From assembly GCA_016926755.1 (NCBI GenBank), contig JAFGNZ010000087.1, forward strand, positions 1-36,371: a stretch of DNA of 36,371 nucleotides, read 5' to 3'. The notes under the pieces are model-generated. The model saw only the letters and a program-made list of their open reading frames with translations, did no database searches and was not told where the DNA came from. Positions 21,061 to 29,367 of the stretch are shown in pieces. Made by a program: the position numbers and the translations under genes. The DNA is from Myxococcaceae bacterium (GTDB lineage: Bacteria > Myxococcota > Myxococcia > Myxococcales > Myxococcaceae). Numbering within the stretch: position 1 is the first letter of the stretch; each line of letters starts with the position of its first letter.

Positions 21061-21104
21061 TGGCAGGCCGTCTGCCAGGTGGGGCGAACATCGGCTGTGC
21101 CCCA
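21061..21104 (-). terminator. Two consecutive hairpins after the TfuA gene
   Basis: Read on the minus strand just after the stop at 21115, TGGGGC (21104-21099) pairs with GCCCCA (21085-21080), and TGGCAG (21077-21072) pairs with CTGCCA (21066-21061) around a 5-base loop. No U-run follows, so this is only a candidate end point for the YcaO-TfuA transcript. Confidence 0.35.
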
Positions 21105-21114
21105 GGGCCACCCG

Positions 21115-21873
21115 TTATGTGACACCTGAGCCCGCTGGAGCTGCGTCCACGCGGTCCCTGATCGCCTGCCAGGCGTCCGTATGGGAGAAGTGATACCGGA
21201 CCGTCTTCGGCGCGGCCCCGGCGCTGAACCGGTCTCGCATCACCTCGAGCAGGCGGAGCGCGTCCAGGCGCTTCTGGTCCACCTTGTGGGTGGCGATGAA
21301 GTCGCGAAGCGCGGCGAGCTCACCCGCGCCGAGGCCGAGCTCCAGCGCGCGGGCCAGCATCCGCGGGTAGGAGCGATCCGCGTAGAAGAGCTCCTTCACG
21401 AGCGCGAGGAGTGCTCCGTGGAGCGCGCCGGAGATGACGCCCAGCGCCTCCGCCGCGGACAGCGTGGCGCGAATGTTCACCATCGGCTCGGACAGGGGGC
21501 GGTGGCCGTCCTCGGCCGAGCCATGGATCAGGGCCACCTCATCGTCGTCCTCGAGCAGGCCGCGCTGATACCACTCGAAGATGGTGCCAACGCCCTCCAT
21601 CCCGAAGGACGCGAGCTCCACCGCGCGGAGCGCGCCCATGCTCGCGCCGCCGAGGACGTGCACCCCCTGGGACATGGCCCAGAGGATCTCCTTGTGGGCC
21701 ACCGAGTTCACCTGATCGAAGAGGCCATCCATGAGCCCGATCGCGGTGGGCTTCTCGCGCGCGGCGAGGTACAGGTCTCCCTGCCGCGCCGGGGGGAGGA
21801 AGACTGCGTCCACCACCGCGCGCCCCTCCGCCGGACTCAAGCTCGGTCCACAGAACACGATGAGGCGGCTCAT
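21115..21873 (-). CDS. TfuA family protein, partner of YcaO in thioamide formation
   Basis: A 252-residue TfuA-family protein. TfuA partners work with YcaO enzymes that replace a backbone amide oxygen by sulfur, as in thioviridamide-type peptides, trifolitoxin loci and the thioglycine of methyl-coenzyme M reductase. Signature stretches are FCGPSL (7-12), PPARQGDLY (27-35), AIGLMDGLF (44-52), VAHKEILWAMSQG (58-70), GASMGALRAVEL (76-87) and the acidic LLEDDDEVALIH (106-117). The C-terminal half (150-252) is helical and less conserved. The ATG overlaps the YcaO stop by 4 nt (ATGA), so the two are coupled and probably act as a complex. TfuA is thought to help deliver sulfur or position the substrate; its chemistry is less clear than that of YcaO. 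Confidence 0.92.
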   Translation of the reverse strand: MSRLIVFCGPSLSPAEGRAVVDAVFLPPARQGDLYLAAREKPTAIGLMDGLFDQVNSVAHKEILWAMSQGVHVLGGASMGALRAVELASFGMEGVGTIFEWYQRGLLEDDDEVALIHGSAEDGHRPLSEPMVNIRATLSAAEALGVISGALHGALLALVKELFYADRSYPRMLARALELGLGAGELAALRDFIATHKVDQKRLDALRLLEVMRDRFSAGAAPKTVRYHFSHTDAWQAIRDRVDAAPAGSGVT

Positions 21874-23111
21874 GCCCGCGCCTCCTCCCGGCGGGACAGC
21901 ACCGCCCGCGCCCGCGCCCCGGGGGCGTAGCCCGGCAGATCATGGAGGACCTCCAGGCCCGGGACCACCACGCGCACGACGGGGATCCCCAGCTCGGGCT
22001 TGCTCAGGTCGACCACCGCCGCCTCGGACAGGCCCGCTGCGCGCAGGCGCTCCAGCCCCCAGGCCACGTCCCCGTCCAGGGTGTCGCTGGCGCAGGTGGG
22101 CACCTCTCCAAAGCGCCGCCGAGGCCCGGGCGCCTCCCGGTGCTCGTGGAACTGACGCAGCCGCTCCAGGTAGGTCTGCGCGTCGAGCCGCTGGGAGAGC
22201 ATGTCGTCCCGGGCGCCGGAGATGAGCGTCAGCCGGCTCTGGGCCGCCTCGGTGAGCGCCCGGAGCAGGGCGATCTCCCTCGCGGGGTGGCAACCGAAGC
22301 CCCCCATCGGGCCGATGGGACGCTGGTGGTCCGGCTCCTCGGCGGCGATGACACAGCGGAAGGCGGCCACGGCGACGTCGCTCGTGATGTCCCAGACGGA
22401 GACGGACACCCCCGCGCTTCGATACTTCCCGAGCACCTCGCGGCAGGCGGGATCATCCACCGTGTCCAGGTCGATCCGGGTGGGCAGCTTCTCCTCGTCG
22501 CTGCGAAACCACCAGAGGGTGGCGGCGTCCCGCTCGATCAGCTCGCACAGCCCGTGGCTGATCGCCTCGGCCAGGTGGTTGCCCGAGGCCAGGCCGCTCG
22601 AGGACATCACGAAGGAGCCGCTGCCGGGCGGAAACGGCAAGGTGAAGTCGGTGTGCACCAGCTCGTAGGGCAGCCAGCGCGAGGTGCCGTCAAACAGGCT
22701 CCGGCCCTCGATCCACAGCGTCCGGAGGTCCGGGTGGAAGGCGCTGCTCGTGTAGCGAGGCAGGGCGGCCACGTCGGCCAGCCGGTGGGTGAAGCAGAGC
22801 TGGTGGTACGTCGCCAGCTTGAGCGGCAGCGTGATGTGCTCGGCGTGGTACGACTCGATCGCCTCCATCAGCCCCGAGGCCTTGGCGGCGGCGAGGGTGA
22901 GCCCCTTGCCCTGAGCCACCGAGAGCGACCGGGCGTTGGGCCGCGTCACCATCACGACCGGGACGCCCAGGGTGTCGAGCCCGGTGACGTTGGCGATGCG
23001 GGTGATGCCCAGCACCGGCATGAGCCGCGCGGCGCGCTCCAGGGTCTCCTCGGGCGCGACCAGCCGGTGGGTGCCGGCGCGGAACCGCTTGCGCGTCTGC
23101 GAGGGATCCAT
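21870..23111 (-). CDS. YcaO family ATP-dependent amide-activating enzyme, TfuA-associated
   Basis: A 413-residue YcaO enzyme. These use ATP to phosphorylate a backbone amide, allowing attack by a nucleophile; with TfuA the usual product is a thioamide. Nucleotide- and Mg-binding elements are visible: SVAQGKG (64-70), LMEAIESYHAE (81-91, Glu83 and Glu86) and EAISHGLCELIERD (182-195, Glu182, Glu190, Glu193). The C-terminus lacks the PxPxP ending of azoline-forming cyclodehydratases, and no ThiF-like partner is encoded nearby, which supports thioamidation over heterocycle formation. It starts 26 nt after the stop of the Ig-like protein gene and runs directly into the TfuA gene. The substrate is not established; the best local candidate is the 23138-23677 product. 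Confidence 0.93.
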   Translation of the reverse strand: MDPSQTRKRFRAGTHRLVAPEETLERAARLMPVLGITRIANVTGLDTLGVPVVMVTRPNARSLSVAQGKGLTLAAAKASGLMEAIESYHAEHITLPLKLATYHQLCFTHRLADVAALPRYTSSAFHPDLRTLWIEGRSLFDGTSRWLPYELVHTDFTLPFPPGSGSFVMSSSGLASGNHLAEAISHGLCELIERDAATLWWFRSDEEKLPTRIDLDTVDDPACREVLGKYRSAGVSVSVWDITSDVAVAAFRCVIAAEEPDHQRPIGPMGGFGCHPAREIALLRALTEAAQSRLTLISGARDDMLSQRLDAQTYLERLRQFHEHREAPGPRRRFGEVPTCASDTLDGDVAWGLERLRAAGLSEAAVVDLSKPELGIPVVRVVVPGLEVLHDLPGYAPGARARAVLSRREEARA

Positions 23112-23137
23112 GCGGGAGGCTCAGGCGGAAGCGATGG

Positions 23138-23677
23138 CTACTTGCCTGACTTCTTCTCCGTCGCTTGCTCGGAGGAGCTGGGATTCCACAGGTCCGCGGG
23201 GTTGCTGCGGATGTACCCGAGGTTGATGACGTAGCAGGTGACGTTGGTGACACTGTCCGTGCTGGGAGTCGGGGGGGGCACGTAGTAGGCCTCCTTCTCG
23301 GCCATCTCCCTGAGCGTCGGGATGGTCAGCACACTCGCATTCGTGTGCTCCACCCGCACGAAGCTCGATGTGGTGGCCGCGTAGAGCGTCCCATCCGGGG
23401 CGTAGACGAACATCAGGCCGACGCTGATGGCATGTGTCGCCTCCCCATATCTGCCGCTCTCATCCCTCACCGTGATCGTCGTCTCCCCCCCTGCCAGTCC
23501 CTCGATCTTGCAGGTGGCCCCATTGCCCTGGGGGCTCAGCGCGACGATCGTGTTCTCCCCCGGGCTCGACCACGACCACCTGTAATCGCTGTCCACGCCG
23601 GTGACCATCCAAGAAGTCGTCCCCCCCACGTCGACGTTGAGCGTTGGCGAGAACGTAAGTGCGGGCGAGCCTGACAT
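23138..23677 (-). CDS. Ig-like (Big2-type) protein upstream of YcaO, candidate substrate
   Basis: A 179-residue protein without signal peptide. Residues about 5-85 resemble a bacterial Ig-like Big2 domain (VDVGGTTSWMVTG, then GLAGGETTITVRDESG). The following part has VYAPDGTLYAATTS (91-104), a PPPTPST hinge (134-140) and a C-terminal tail DSVTNVTCYVINLGYI...LWNP that ends in charged residues. AAGGA precedes the ATG. It lies 26 nt before YcaO in the same direction and 80 nt after the kinase gene, so it is probably part of the same transcript. Its position makes it the leading candidate for thioamidation. It is longer than usual peptide precursors and has no clear leader-core boundary, so it could equally be a partner protein. 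Confidence 0.75.
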   Translation of the reverse strand: MSGSPALTFSPTLNVDVGGTTSWMVTGVDSDYRWSWSSPGENTIVALSPQGNGATCKIEGLAGGETTITVRDESGRYGEATHAISVGLMFVYAPDGTLYAATTSSFVRVEHTNASVLTIPTLREMAEKEAYYVPPPTPSTDSVTNVTCYVINLGYIRSNPADLWNPSSSEQATEKKSGK

Positions 23678-23757
23678 GGGCGATCCTTCGCGGTGATGTG
23701 CCGTTGGACGGAGTGCAGACCGATTCCTACGCCATCTTCCGTGGCCAGTCACCCGAG

Positions 23758-26700
23758 TCAGAGGTGACCGTGGATGCTGGCGAGCCCGAGCGCCCGCTCG
23801 CGCTGCGCCGCGGACTCCTCCCGCTGGCCCTGGCTGTCGTGCTCCAGGGCCTGCTCGAGCGCCTCCCGGATCCCGGCGGGGAGCTGCTGCTGGCGTGGCT
23901 CGAGGAGCGCACGCGCGTGGGCCAGCGCGGCGCCTGGCTCGCCCCGCCGATGCGCCAGCTCCAGCAGCGGCCAGAGGGCCATCCACTGGAAGGGGAAGAC
24001 CAGGGACAGGGGCGCCCAGCGGGTCAGGGCCTCCTGGCAGAGCGCCTCTGCCTCGGCCAGGCGGCCCTCCCTCCACGCCACCCAGCCCAGGTTGGCTTCA
24101 GCGGCGGCGGCATAGTCGGCCATCTGGCAGGCCATGGCCACCTTCAAGGCCTTCCGCGCCAGCCGCTGCACGGCCTCCGTCCGCTGACGCTGGCGCTGGA
24201 GCATCGTGAGGTATGACCAGCACCGCGCCTGCAACGGCGCGTGCGCGAGCTGCTCCGCCTCGTCGATCGCGGCCCGCATCTCGGCCTCGGCCTCGTCCAG
24301 CGCGCCACTCCAGAGGAGCACGGCGGCGAGCGTGAAGCGTGCGGTCGCCACCTCCACGCGATCTCCGTCTTCCTGGAGCGCGAGCAGGCTCTGCCGGGCG
24401 TACCCTGCCGTCCTGGCCGAGGCGGCATAGCGCTCTGCCCGAAGGTTTCGCTGCACGAGAGACTGGAAGAAGCGCGCCCGCTGGAGCGGAGTTCCCCGGG
24501 CCTGCACCAGCGGCCGAGCGCGCTCGATCAGCGCCTCCAGCTCGGCGGTGTTGGCGGCCCAGTAGTGCGTGGAGATGCGCTCGATCTGGAGTTGCACCCA
24601 CTCCAGCCACCACGCGGCCGCCTCACCCTGCTCGGACGGCCCTTCGCCAGGCCACGCTCCGAGGCAGGCTTCGGCTCGCGCGAAGGCTGCCAGCGCCTCC
24701 TCGTGCCGGTGTTGCGGCTCCCAGCTCTTGCCCAGCTTCCGGTGGAGGCGCGCCCGCGAGATGGCGCTCGAGGCCGGGATCGCTTGCAGCACCTGCTCGT
24801 AGGCGGCGCGGGCCTCGTCATGGCGCCCCAGCATGGCGAGGAGATCGCCGAGGTGCTCCCGCTGCTCCTCCGGCGGAGCGATCCCGGCCGGGCTCGGTCC
24901 CGTGAGCGCCTCCGCCTCCCGGAGCGCGGCGCGGTAGAGGGCAGCGGCCTGCTCGCTGGCGTACGTCCGCCGTGCGTGCTCGGCGCCGCGGACGAAGCCG
25001 GCGTAGGCCTGCGCGTGCACCTCCGCTCGGGCGTAGTGGGAGGCCACCACCGCGTGCAGGTCCGCGGGCACCGGGCCAGCGCCCTCGAGGAGCGTGGCGG
25101 CGCGCCGGTGGAGCAGCGCGCGTCTGGCCGGAGGGATGCGCGCGTAGGCCGCCTCGCGGAGGCGGTCGTGGACGAAGCGCAGCCGGCCCTCCTCCTCCTC
25201 GAGGAGGGCCCGAAGGCACAGCGTCTGGACCGCGTCGGAGGCCGCCGGCTCCTCCAGCCCGGCGAGCCTCGCGAGCAGCTCCCCCTCGAGGCTGTGGCCG
25301 AGCACCGCGGCCGCATCCAGCACCGCCTGCTCCGGCCCGCCCAGCGCGCTCATGCGCCCGGAGATCAGCTCCTCCAGGGAGCGCGGCAGCGAGGACGGCG
25401 CGGCGGCTGAGGCCTCCGCCGGGAAGAAGCGCCACTGGCCGTCCGACTCCCGAGCCAACGCGCCCGCCTCGATCGCGGCGCGCAAATACTCGGCGACCAG
25501 GAAGGGGTTGCCCTCAGCGGCGCCGGTGAGGAAGCCGCCGATGTCCACGGGCACCTCTGGCAGGGCGAGCATGCTCGCGGCCATGGCGCGGACGCTGGCT
25601 GCGTCCAGCTGTCCCAGCTCCACGTGCGCGCCGCCCGCCGCTTCGATGACGGACGAGAGCCGCCCGCCATGCGCTCCGCTCCGGTAGGTGCCGAGGATGA
25701 GGACCGGGGCATCCGCCAGCGGCCCCTGGCCGATGCTGCGCAGAAAGCCCAGTGACAGCTCGTCCGCCCACTGGAGATCATCCACCACGAGCAGGAGCGG
25801 CCCGCGGGCTGCGAGTGCCACGAGGGCGGAGGCCAGCGCGTCGAAGAGGCGCAGGCGTGTGCTGGTTGCATCGAGCGGCGGCGGCTCCGGGTAGCGCTCC
25901 AGGCCTGGGGCATCCACCAGGGAGGGCTCGTAAGGGGCGAGCACCCGGCCGGCGGGACCGAGCAGCTCCGCGGTCACCGTGGCACCGCCGCCCCGGCAGC
26001 GATCCGCGAGGGCCAGCAGGAGCGGCCGGAACGGGTGGAGCGGCGCCGAGGAGATCGGCTCCGCGCCGGGCGCCTCCCCCGGCTGGCAGGGGCAGCTGAC
26101 CACCGCCACCCCCTGCCCCATCGCATGCCGGGCGAGCTCCATCACCAGGCGCGTCTTGCCCACCCCGCTCCCACCGCCGATGTAGAGCCGCCCGCCCCTC
26201 CCCTCCCGCCGGAGCTGCTCGACCGCCTCACCGAGCCAGCCGAGCACGTGCTCGCGGCCGGCGAGGTCCGGACGGTACAGCCATGGCCGAGCGCGCGTGG
26301 CAGGAGCGCGGCTCGCCGTGCGGCTGCTCTCCCAGGGCTCGGAGCTCCGCGGTGGAGCGTGGCCCCACTCGCTCAGGATCTGCTCGAGGAGCCCGGCCAC
26401 ATCCTCGGCGTAGCCGAGCCGATCTCGCGGCCTCGGCTCCAGGAGCCGCAGCGCGAGGCCATCCAGCTCAGGGGGGATGCCTGGGAGGAGCTGCGAGGGG
26501 GCGATCGGCCGCTGTCCGGGGCGCCGCGCGAGCACCGCTCCAGGGCTGGCCGAGGCGAATGGGCGCTGCCCGGTGAGGCACTCGTAGAGGATGATGCCCA
26601 GCGCGTAGAGATCCGCGCGCGCGTCCACCAGTTCGCCGCGGAGCTGCTCGGGGGCCATGTAGGGGCGCGTGCCGATGGCCTGCAGCTCGTCGCCGGAGGT

Positions 26701-27282
26701 GAAGGACTCTCGCCCCGCGGCGCCGCCGAAGCGGGCGGCGATCCCGAGATCCACCAGCACGGGCGCGCCGCGCTCGGTGACGAAGATGTTCTCCGGCTTG
26801 AGGTCGCGGTGGACGAGCCCCGCGCTGTGGAGGGCCGCCAGCGGCGCGCACATGTCCCGAAGGAGGACGAGCAGCGAGGCCGCCCGCGCGATGCTGGGGG
26901 AAACACTCGCGCCGCCCTCCGCGCGTGGCGGGGGCGCCGGGGTGCCCTGCGTCGGCAGGGTGGGCTCGCCATCCGCCGGGGCGCGCTGGCCGCCCGCCAT
27001 CACGTCGCGCAGCGTGCGCCCATGGAGCAGCTCCATGGCGTACCAGGGGCGGCCCTCTTCAACGCCCTGGTCGAGGATCCGCACCAGCCCTGGGTGCCGC
27101 ACCTGTCCGAGCGCCCGCACCTCGCGCCGCAGGCTGGAGAGGTGAAGGGAGGAGGGGGCCTGGACGGTCTTGAGCGCGGCGAGCTGCCCGCTCTCCCGGT
27201 GCTCGCCCCTGAACACCTGCCCCATGCCTCCCCGGCCCAGCGCGCCCAGAATCCGGTACGGCCCGAGGTCAGGAGGTGCCAT
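23758..27282 (-). CDS. Ser/Thr kinase fused to AAA ATPase and TPR domain
   Basis: A 1174-residue signalling protein. The kinase domain (about 8-300) has GRGGMGQVF, Lys38, HRDLKPEN with Asp160, DLG in place of DFG (178-180) and MAPEQ. A Pro/Ala-rich insert of about 30 residues sits at 97-130. An AAA/STAND-type ATPase follows: Walker A GGGSGVGKT (369-377) and Walker B LLLVVDD (496-502). The last 450 residues are TPR-like. Such kinase-ATPase-TPR fusions are known in myxobacteria. It lies between the small-protein and Ig-like genes and near an FHA-domain activator, so it may phosphorylate that regulator (inference). No Shine-Dalgarno is obvious; a small hairpin, GGGGC/GCCCC around TATATTC (27287-27303), lies just upstream and may hold a separate -10 element. 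Confidence 0.92.
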   Translation of the reverse strand: MAPPDLGPYRILGALGRGGMGQVFRGEHRESGQLAALKTVQAPSSLHLSSLRREVRALGQVRHPGLVRILDQGVEEGRPWYAMELLHGRTLRDVMAGGQRAPADGEPTLPTQGTPAPPPRAEGGASVSPSIARAASLLVLLRDMCAPLAALHSAGLVHRDLKPENIFVTERGAPVLVDLGIAARFGGAAGRESFTSGDELQAIGTRPYMAPEQLRGELVDARADLYALGIILYECLTGQRPFASASPGAVLARRPGQRPIAPSQLLPGIPPELDGLALRLLEPRPRDRLGYAEDVAGLLEQILSEWGHAPPRSSEPWESSRTASRAPATRARPWLYRPDLAGREHVLGWLGEAVEQLRREGRGGRLYIGGGSGVGKTRLVMELARHAMGQGVAVVSCPCQPGEAPGAEPISSAPLHPFRPLLLALADRCRGGGATVTAELLGPAGRVLAPYEPSLVDAPGLERYPEPPPLDATSTRLRLFDALASALVALAARGPLLLVVDDLQWADELSLGFLRSIGQGPLADAPVLILGTYRSGAHGGRLSSVIEAAGGAHVELGQLDAASVRAMAASMLALPEVPVDIGGFLTGAAEGNPFLVAEYLRAAIEAGALARESDGQWRFFPAEASAAAPSSLPRSLEELISGRMSALGGPEQAVLDAAAVLGHSLEGELLARLAGLEEPAASDAVQTLCLRALLEEEEGRLRFVHDRLREAAYARIPPARRALLHRRAATLLEGAGPVPADLHAVVASHYARAEVHAQAYAGFVRGAEHARRTYASEQAAALYRAALREAEALTGPSPAGIAPPEEQREHLGDLLAMLGRHDEARAAYEQVLQAIPASSAISRARLHRKLGKSWEPQHRHEEALAAFARAEACLGAWPGEGPSEQGEAAAWWLEWVQLQIERISTHYWAANTAELEALIERARPLVQARGTPLQRARFFQSLVQRNLRAERYAASARTAGYARQSLLALQEDGDRVEVATARFTLAAVLLWSGALDEAEAEMRAAIDEAEQLAHAPLQARCWSYLTMLQRQRQRTEAVQRLARKALKVAMACQMADYAAAAEANLGWVAWREGRLAEAEALCQEALTRWAPLSLVFPFQWMALWPLLELAHRRGEPGAALAHARALLEPRQQQLPAGIREALEQALEHDSQGQREESAAQRERALGLASIHGHL

Positions 27283-27320
27283 CCGTGGGGCGAATATAGC
27301 CCCGGACCGCGCCGCTGTCC

Positions 27321-27358
27321 GTCGCCACGAGGCCGCCGAGCGCGCACCTCGTGGCGAC
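27321..27358 (-). other. Strong intercistronic hairpin between small-protein and kinase genes
   Basis: A perfect 12-base inverted repeat: GTCGCCACGAGG (27321-27332) and CCTCGTGGCGAC (27347-27358) with a 14-base loop. It lies between the small-protein stop (27384) and the kinase start (27282). No U-run follows on the minus strand. It may act as a partial terminator or RNA-stability element giving more of the small protein than of the kinase (inference). Confidence 0.5.
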
Positions 27359-27383
27359 AGCTACACCGGGAAGCCGCGAGGGA

Positions 27384-27701
27384 CTACGCGACCTCGCCGA
27401 CGACCATGATGCAGAAGTTCCGGTCCTCGTGCTTCCCGCTGCCGTTGCCCGTCGCGATCTTGCACTTCGTGCTGTCACCCGCGATCAGGACGCAGTTGTC
27501 CCGGGTATCGCCGCCGTCGAAGCCCCACTCGGTCCACCCCCTGTAGTTCTGGGTCAGGATCACCGCGGGCGGGCGGCTGAACGGCGTCTGGTAGACGACG
27601 TCCATGAAGCCCTTGCCGCCAGCGACCGCGGTGATGCCGCCCCCGGAGCTGTAGAGGGTGCCGTCCTTGTTGACACATGCCCAAAGGATCTTCTGCGCCA
27701 T
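27384..27701 (-). CDS. Small beta-rich protein, possibly H-type lectin-like
   Basis: A 105-residue protein without signal peptide or membrane segment. It starts MAQKILWACVNKDGTLYSSGGGI and has VVYQTPFSRPPAVILTQNY (35-53), a pattern seen in H-type lectin or C1q-like beta sandwiches in which a F-x-x-P-P-x-V strand is typical; this is a weak resemblance. Four Cys residues are present (9, 70, 80, 97). The NKDGTLYS motif is echoed by APDGTLYA in the Ig-like protein of the same locus. AAAGG precedes the ATG at 27701, and a sigma-54 promoter lies about 60 bases upstream, so it is the first gene of the induced unit. Earlier in-frame starts would fall before the predicted transcript start. Confidence 0.75.
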   Translation of the reverse strand: MAQKILWACVNKDGTLYSSGGGITAVAGGKGFMDVVYQTPFSRPPAVILTQNYRGWTEWGFDGGDTRDNCVLIAGDSTKCKIATGNGSGKHEDRNFCIMVVGEVA

Positions 27702-27761
27702 GGTGTTTGCCTTTCGGTTTCGTGGGTTGAAAGCCAGGTCACGCCTGGTGCTCTGTCCTTG

Positions 27762-27777
27762 AGCAAACACTGGGCCA
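27762..27777 (-). promoter_or_regulatory. Sigma-54 promoter (-24/-12)
   Basis: On the minus strand the sequence TGGCCCAGTGTTTGCT has GG and GC separated by exactly 10 bases and a TTTGCT -12 element, close to the consensus TGGCACG-N4-TTGCW. Transcription should start near 27751, giving a leader of about 50 bases before the small-protein ATG at 27701. The divergent gene encodes an activator with the GAFTGA sigma-54-contact motif, which supports the call. Confidence 0.75.
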
Positions 27778-27856
27778 GGGCCTGCAGCGCGGGCTCCACG
27801 AGCGGGCCGTAGGCCGCTCAGAGCGAGGAGCCGCGGCTCGGGCCTGCACCGGTCGT

Positions 27857-27880
27857 GTCCGCGGACGTCCGCGGACGTCC
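27857..27880. repeat. Tandem palindromic repeat, candidate activator binding site
   Basis: The 10-base palindrome GTCCGCGGAC occurs twice in direct succession and is followed by a further GTCC, giving 24 bases of perfect period-10 repeat. It lies about 80 bases upstream of the -24 element, the usual distance for an upstream activating sequence bound by a sigma-54 activator. Confidence 0.5.
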
Positions 27881-27904
27881 AGGGTGCGCACAGGGCGTGT
27901 CCGT

Positions 27905-27916
27905 ATGGCGCGCCAT
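27905..27916. promoter_or_regulatory. 12-base palindrome ATGGCGCGCCAT
   Basis: A perfect palindrome directly followed by an overlapping inverted repeat, ATGCC...GGCAT (27915-27930). It lies between the tandem repeat and the activator gene and could be a second binding site or an autoregulatory operator. GC-rich palindromes arise by chance in such DNA, so support is weak. Confidence 0.25.
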
Positions 27917-28038
27917 GCCCGGTGTGGCATCATCCCCACCGCTTGGGCACGTCACCCCCGAATCACGGCGAGACGCAGCCGACCCGCACCCAGCCCACCG
28001 GCCCGGAAGCCGGCTCTCCGAGAGAGGGGGGCACGGGA

Positions 28039-29367
<1,329 letters not shown>

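Larger units (their letters stand above)
27702..28038. other. Divergent regulatory region between the small-protein gene and the FHA activator gene
   Basis: This 337-base gap holds a sigma-54 promoter for the minus strand (27762-27777), an imperfect hairpin (GAGCGG 27800-27805 with CCGCTC 27814-27819), a tandem palindromic repeat (27857-27880) and a 12-base palindrome (27905-27916). No gene is seen. If the activator uses the GTG at 27922 instead, the gap is shorter by 117 bases but still holds all these sites. Confidence 0.6.

Noticed and set aside
21870-23111. Azoline-forming cyclodehydratase
   Set aside because: The PxPxP C-terminus and a ThiF-like or E1-like partner are missing, and a TfuA gene is coupled to it, so thioamide formation is the better reading.
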